The notes under the pieces were generated by a model, which was not told the origin of the DNA, did no database searches, and saw nothing but the letters and a program-made list of their open reading frames with translations. The position numbers were made by a program, and so were the translations under genes. From Megaustenia siamemsis (taxonomy: Eukaryota; Mollusca; Gastropoda; Stylommatophora; Ariophantidae): 64,000 nt of DNA. The stretch lies in NCBI GenBank assembly GCA_032433765.1, contig JAVIAB010000124.1, positions 78,667,965-78,731,964 on the forward strand, written 5' to 3'. This document shows, in pieces, positions 59,742 through 64,000 of this stretch (position 1 is its first letter; the number at the start of each line of letters is the position of its first letter).

Positions 59742-60362
59742 ATGGGCGTGTCAAATATTATGTTTGAGGTATGTCTAGATGTTAAATTGACTATTTTTAA
59801 CAGTTTCATGGGCGTAACCGCCAAAAATGGGTACAGGGGTCGTAATTTCAAAAGTGATTTTTATATAAATTCTTGATATGGGGATGGTTAATATAAAGTT
59901 TGGGGTATGTCTAGATGTTAAATTTACTATTTTTAACAGTTTCATTGGCGTAACCGCCAAAAATGGGTACAGGGGTAGTAATTTCAAAAGTTGTTTTTAT
60001 GGAAATTCTTGATACGGGGATGTTTATTATAAAGTTTGGGGTATGTCTAGGTGTTAAATTTCAATTTTTTATCGATTTCATGGGCGTAACCGCCAAAAAT
60101 GGGTACAGGGGTAGTAATTTCAAAAGTGATTTTTATGTAAATTCTTGATATGGGGATGCTTAATATAAAGTTTGGGGTATGTCTAGAGGTTAAATTTACT
60201 ATTTTTAACAGTTTCATGGGCGTAACCGCCAAAAAATGGGTACAGGGGTAGTAATTGCAAAAGTTGTTTTTATGTAAATTTTTGCTATGGGGATGCTTAA
60301 TATAAAGTTTGGAGTAACCCTAGAGTGTAAATTTACTATTTCTAACAGTTTCATGGGCGTCC
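59742..60362. repeat. 136-bp tandem repeats, right arm
   Basis: Mirror image of 58900-59520 with the same copy number and variants, including the copy that reads ATCGATTTCATGG and the one with an extra A in CGCCAAAAAATGGG. Confidence 0.92.
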
Positions 60363-60542
60363 CCTCATAAAGGGTCAAGGGGAAAAACTCCTATAAAGTT
60401 GCCTGGTATTGCCTCATAGGTCAAAATCTATTTTTAGAAACTCCACGGGCATCGCGTCAGCCGTCAAAAGCTATTTTTAGTAACACTTCCGGTATTGCAT
60501 CAGCGGTCAGTTCTATTTTTAGTAACACTTCCGGTGTTTCTG

Positions 60543-60637
60543 GCGTATATATATAACGCGCCTTTGAAGTTTGTAATCAGACTTTCGCTTACAGTTGTTG
60601 CCGACGGATGTGTCTTGTGCCTTCAAACACATAAAAG
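60543..60637 (+). promoter_or_regulatory. TATA box and first non-coding exon of right PolB gene
   Basis: TATA run at 60545-60555, initiator-like TCAGACT at 60577, then a short 5' UTR ending CACATAAAAG at 60637 before the GTAAGT donor. Confidence 0.7.
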
Positions 60638-60876
60638 GTAAGTGTTATCTTAGTTTTTTAACATTATAGTATGTTACTTTAGTAACCTGTTTTCGATAAG
60701 ATGGTTGTTTAGTATCCACGTGTTATTTTAGTAACCTATTTTCGATAAGTTGGTTTTTTAGTATCCACGTGTTACTTTTGTAACCTAATTTCGATAGTTT
60801 GTGTATCTCGTTGTTTACTTTTCTTGTTTACTGTTCTTTACTCTTTAGTTGTAATGTTTCAATTTCTTTTCTACAG
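60638..60876 (+). other. 5'-UTR intron of right PolB gene (239 bp)
   Basis: GTAAGT ... TTTTCTACAG, with ATG immediately after. Presence of a spliceosomal intron shows that the gene is meant for transcription in a eukaryotic nucleus. Confidence 0.85.
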
Positions 60877-63800
60877 ATGTCTAACACTTGTCATATCTGC
60901 TCCAAAACTTTCACCCGGAGCCGGATCGTAAAACGACATGTTGCTAGTGTACATGGGAGTCAGGAATACAAATGTGATGTTTGTGAACGAGTATATAATA
61001 GAGCTGACAATCTTGCTAAACATATCAAGACAGAGCATCCTGCCTCTCTTGTATCAGCCGTTCCTGCATCACCAACTCCTGTGTCAACAGATCACGTACT
61101 TTCAAAAGAACCCAGTGTTACCCCACATATCTGCCATATCTGTCAACAAAGCTTTACTGGGGCAAGCCACCTACAAATACATCTTGCTAGCCATGACATA
61201 GCTGTGGACACCTCAACACCCTCAGCAACACTACCAGGCCCACTTGTATCAACAACTTCACGCAAGCGGACAGTAAAGAGTTCGTCTCAAGACCTCTCAA
61301 AGAGACCAAGACTTATTACTGAAATAGATTCTTTAAATAAGTTACCTCAAGATATTAAGAAGATATATAAGAACAACTGGTTAGCTATTAGAACACATGA
61401 ACGTAGGACCAAATACATGGATACGTACACTATATTTCATCAGCCTGATACTCCTATAGATTGGAAGACCCTTGTAAACCCAATTTTTCTAGCCCAGAAA
61501 AAGCGTTTCAAGGTGAATTATAGTCATCATCTAGTCTTAAGACATAGGGAGACACAGGGGCTGCGTTACTTTCACGCCAGCTCGAATAACGCGACAGGTT
61601 TAGACAAACCCTTGTTAGTTAACAACAGAAATGACTTTGAAACATTTGTCAATAGATTAAATGAAAGTGATATATTAGGGTATGCAGCTAAAAACAGGGA
61701 GACAACCAAATATACCTTAGAAGCCTTAGTCAGTACGAGTGTTTATGTTTATAAACTTCAAGATTATCCTATAGGGTGTCTGCTAGATATTCCAACATAC
61801 ATTGCGTCAAATCATGGTATTAATACCCTTCAAATCGATTCCCATTCTAAAGTTTACAATGATAATCTCTGCTTCTTCCGTTGTCTAGCTGTCCATCGAG
61901 GTGGCTCTGTTGCGGATGTTAGGAAGGTTTCGAGACTACTTTTCAAACAGTTTAACCCGTCTCTAAAGTTAAGTAACTTTTCCGGTGTAACTCTTGCCGA
62001 AATGCCTCTCTTAGAAACTTGTTTTGCACTAAATATAGATATTTTTGAATTTGATTCTGCGCAAGCCTTGCGTAATGTTCTGAGAAGTGGTAGTAGTTAT
62101 AGTGAAACTCTCCGTCTTTTACTTTACAAAAACCACTTCTTTTATATAAACGATCTTTCCAGGGCTAGTAAAAGCTTTTCTTGTGGAAAATGTGGGAAAT
62201 TGTGGAAAAAGTTTTGGCGTATGGATAGGCATGAAAAAACTTGCACTGGGGATATGGCTGTAGAGACATATAAAGGTGGTGTTTATTCTTCACCTGAAAG
62301 TGTATGGGACGCAATCAGCGCTGAAGGAATAAGTACTCCAGAGTGTTTTATTTACCCATTCAGGGCGACATTCGATTATGAATGTTATTTTGATAAAGGG
62401 AATGTTCCCCAAGAAACGCACTCGACTACCTTTGTAGCTAAACACGTACCCCTCTCCTGCTCTGTAGCGTCAAATGTCCCTGGGTGGGAGGGACCAATAT
62501 GCTTCATAACGAAGGGTGACCCACAAATTTTAGTTAGTCAGATGCTTGATTATCTCACTGGTATAGCTGCTAAGGCATACTCGTTGTTGCGAGATCGGTT
62601 TGAAAGTATTTTTACTCAACTCCATGAACTGAATAAAGACAAGCTAATAGCTAAGTTTGATGAGTATTTAAAAGAGCTTCCAGTGATAGGGTTTAACTCG
62701 GGGAAATATGACGTCAACGTCATTAAACCTTATTTAATAAAGCACTTCATGGATGCCACTGCCCAAGTGGGTGAAGAAGAAGAAGAAGACGCCGATGTTA
62801 TCGAAGAAGAGGAAGATAAAATGGAAGTAGACTACAAAGTACCAAAACCGTTCAAGTTTATAGTTAAAAGAAACAATAACTTTATGTGTATTGCAACACA
62901 GAATCTAAAATTCTTAGATGTAGTAAACTATCTAGCCCCCGGGTTTAGCTATAGTAAATATCTGGCGGCTTATAAGATTAGTGAGACAAAGGGTTACTTT
63001 TGTTATGAATATATAGACGACCCCCAAAAGTTGGAGGAGACAGAACTACCCCCACACGAAGCGTTTTATTCGTCGTTAAAAAATTGTAATATTTCCGAGG
63101 AGGAGTACGCTCTATGTAAAAAGGTCTGGCAGGACAATAACATGACCACCCTTAAGGACTTTTTAGTTTGGTATAACAACAAAGATGTAGTCCCCTTCTT
63201 AGAGGCCTTAGCACAGCAGGTTCGCTTTTATGGGGAGCGGGGTGTAGACTGTTTTAAAGACGCCATTTCGGTTCCGGGTGTTTGTTTAAAGTATCTTTTC
63301 AAGACCGTTGATAGGGGTGTAATGTTTAGTTTATGTTCAAACAAACAGGCGAGTCTACACACAATGATTAGAGATAATATAGTCGGGGGTCCCTCTATAA
63401 TTTTCCATAGGTATCACGAGGTAGGCAAAACGCTTATTAGGGGTGGAAAGGTAGTCAAATCCATCCAAGGTTACGATGCCAACGCGTTGTATCTTTGGGC
63501 TCTGATGAACCCAATGCCAACAGATTACCCAATTATTAGAAGAATGGAGACCGGGTTTAGGGTCGAAAAAGATAACTATTATGTCCAACAAAGTCGAGAG
63601 TGGTTAACGTGGGTCGCCTACCAAAAAGGGGTGGAGTTGAAAACTCAGTTTAACGGGAGGGAGTTTCGGTTAGGTGATAGAAACATCCCCGTGGATGGGT
63701 GGGATAAATCTAATAGAATAGTCTATAATTTTCATGGTTGTTTGTACCATGGTCACAAAGACTGCCCCCTCACCAAAGGTAAAGATAGAAACCCTGTTAA

Positions 63801-64000
63801 TGACAAGCCCTTGTTCGAGCTGTTTGAAAAAACATGTGAGATACACACCTACCTAACCGAGGAGGTCAAAGTCCCAGTAGAAGTTATGTGGGAATGTGAG
63901 TGGCAGGCTCTGAAAAAGTCTGACCCAACCATTAGGGCTTTTCTTTCTAAAGCCATCCCTCGAGCGAGACCCTCTTACTCTAAAGAAGGGCTCCCTCTCA
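60877..64000 (+). CDS. Zinc-finger family-B DNA polymerase (PolB), right arm, open to window end
   Basis: Same gene as 54057-58385 in mirror orientation; 1041 codons without a stop run off the window after motif A (D867 at 63475), so motifs B and C are outside. Differences seen from the left copy: residue 137 Thr/Ser, 343 Asp/Gly, 400 Ile/Asn, 554 Asn/Ser and 822 Ser/Asn (left/right). None touches a catalytic residue. All fingers and the three exonuclease motifs are kept. Function as for the left copy: DNA polymerase with proofreading, probably replicating its own element. Divergent transcription from the shared centre. Confidence 0.92.
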   Translation, partial: MSNTCHICSKTFTRSRIVKRHVASVHGSQEYKCDVCERVYNRADNLAKHIKTEHPASLVSAVPASPTPVSTDHVLSKEPSVTPHICHICQQSFTGASHLQIHLASHDIAVDTSTPSATLPGPLVSTTSRKRTVKSSSQDLSKRPRLITEIDSLNKLPQDIKKIYKNNWLAIRTHERRTKYMDTYTIFHQPDTPIDWKTLVNPIFLAQKKRFKVNYSHHLVLRHRETQGLRYFHASSNNATGLDKPLLVNNRNDFETFVNRLNESDILGYAAKNRETTKYTLEALVSTSVYVYKLQDYPIGCLLDIPTYIASNHGINTLQIDSHSKVYNDNLCFFRCLAVHRGGSVADVRKVSRLLFKQFNPSLKLSNFSGVTLAEMPLLETCFALNIDIFEFDSAQALRNVLRSGSSYSETLRLLLYKNHFFYINDLSRASKSFSCGKCGKLWKKFWRMDRHEKTCTGDMAVETYKGGVYSSPESVWDAISAEGISTPECFIYPFRATFDYECYFDKGNVPQETHSTTFVAKHVPLSCSVASNVPGWEGPICFITKGDPQILVSQMLDYLTGIAAKAYSLLRDRFESIFTQLHELNKDKLIAKFDEYLKELPVIGFNSGKYDVNVIKPYLIKHFMDATAQVGEEEEEDADVIEEEEDKMEVDYKVPKPFKFIVKRNNNFMCIATQNLKFLDVVNYLAPGFSYSKYLAAYKISETKGYFCYEYIDDPQKLEETELPPHEAFYSSLKNCNISEEEYALCKKVWQDNNMTTLKDFLVWYNNKDVVPFLEALAQQVRFYGERGVDCFKDAISVPGVCLKYLFKTVDRGVMFSLCSNKQASLHTMIRDNIVGGPSIIFHRYHEVGKTLIRGGKVVKSIQGYDANALYLWALMNPMPTDYPIIRRMETGFRVEKDNYYVQQSREWLTWVAYQKGVELKTQFNGREFRLGDRNIPVDGWDKSNRIVYNFHGCLYHGHKDCPLTKGKDRNPVNDKPLFELFEKTCEIHTYLTEEVKVPVEVMWECEWQALKKSDPTIRAFLSKAIPRARPSYSKEGLPL

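Larger units (their letters stand above)
53644..64000. mobile_element. Head-to-head palindromic PolB element (right end outside window)
   Basis: Every landmark obeys left + right = 119262: ATGs at 58385 and 60877, intron ends, TATA boxes, 136-bp repeats and arm tips 59573/59689. The right arm is cut by the window at 64000, which corresponds to 55262 on the left. The left boundary is not defined; I place it provisionally at the GC hairpin near 53644. Only PolB is visible as a gene. No terminal duplication could be tested. Confidence 0.8.

Noticed and set aside
59030..60232. Small repeated frames between the two PolB genes as accessory genes
   Set aside because: They recur with the 136-bp repeats on both strands and lack start context or variation typical of coding sequence.

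Overview
The window is eukaryotic: AT-rich, intron-bearing, and dominated by retrotransposon debris, SINEs and long minisatellites. The mix of RNase-H-bearing I/Nimb-like LINEs, several tRNA-derived SINE families, a Penelope fragment, a hAT remnant and a PolB element suggests a lophotrochozoan, most likely a mollusc. That assignment is inference; no marker gene proves it.

Host genes. The only clear host gene is a secreted-type ribonuclease T2 on the + strand. Its last four coding exons lie at 922-1035, 6761-6809, 9156-9224 and 10384-10635, with matching phases and the second catalytic motif HEWDKHGTC; the first exons lie upstream of the window. Weaker candidates are a possible acidic terminal exon at 13762-13848 and a possible promoter/first exon near 48350-48655.

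Mobile elements. A near full-length I/Nimb-like LINE with target-site duplication and 5' UTR sits at 13932-18094 (minus). 5'-truncated relatives lie at 27717-30893 and 39781-41237 (minus), a diverged one at 33416-36290 (plus), and an internally deleted mini-copy at 9785-10103. A second LINE family with GATG-type 3' tails is scattered through the window. Twelve copies of one tRNA-derived SINE are present, most about 230-260 bp and several with perfect target-site duplications. Three loci carry 6, 13 or 15 tandem copies of the 33-bp 5' tRNA half.

Tandem repeats. At least eleven minisatellites (units 22 to about 85 bp) and simple arrays fill much of 19.5-22.2, 41.2-45.3, 46.7-48.3 and 51.3-52.3 kb. 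One 42-bp array is open in frame on both strands, so its long ORFs are not genes. Another minisatellite appears to have arisen inside a LINE reading frame.

PolB palindrome. From about 53.6 kb to the window end lies a near-perfect palindrome centred at 59631. Each arm holds the same intact gene pointing outward: a protein of about 1442 residues with three N-terminal C2H2 zinc fingers and a complete family-B DNA polymerase with 3'-5' exonuclease (minus 54057-58385; plus 60877 to beyond 64000). Each has a TATA box, a 239-bp 5'-UTR intron and a block of 136-bp tandem repeats on the centre side. This is the most unusual object in the window: a Polinton/adintovirus-type or orphan PolB element arranged head to head. 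The arms differ at few sites, but the five differences seen in the coding part all change an amino acid.
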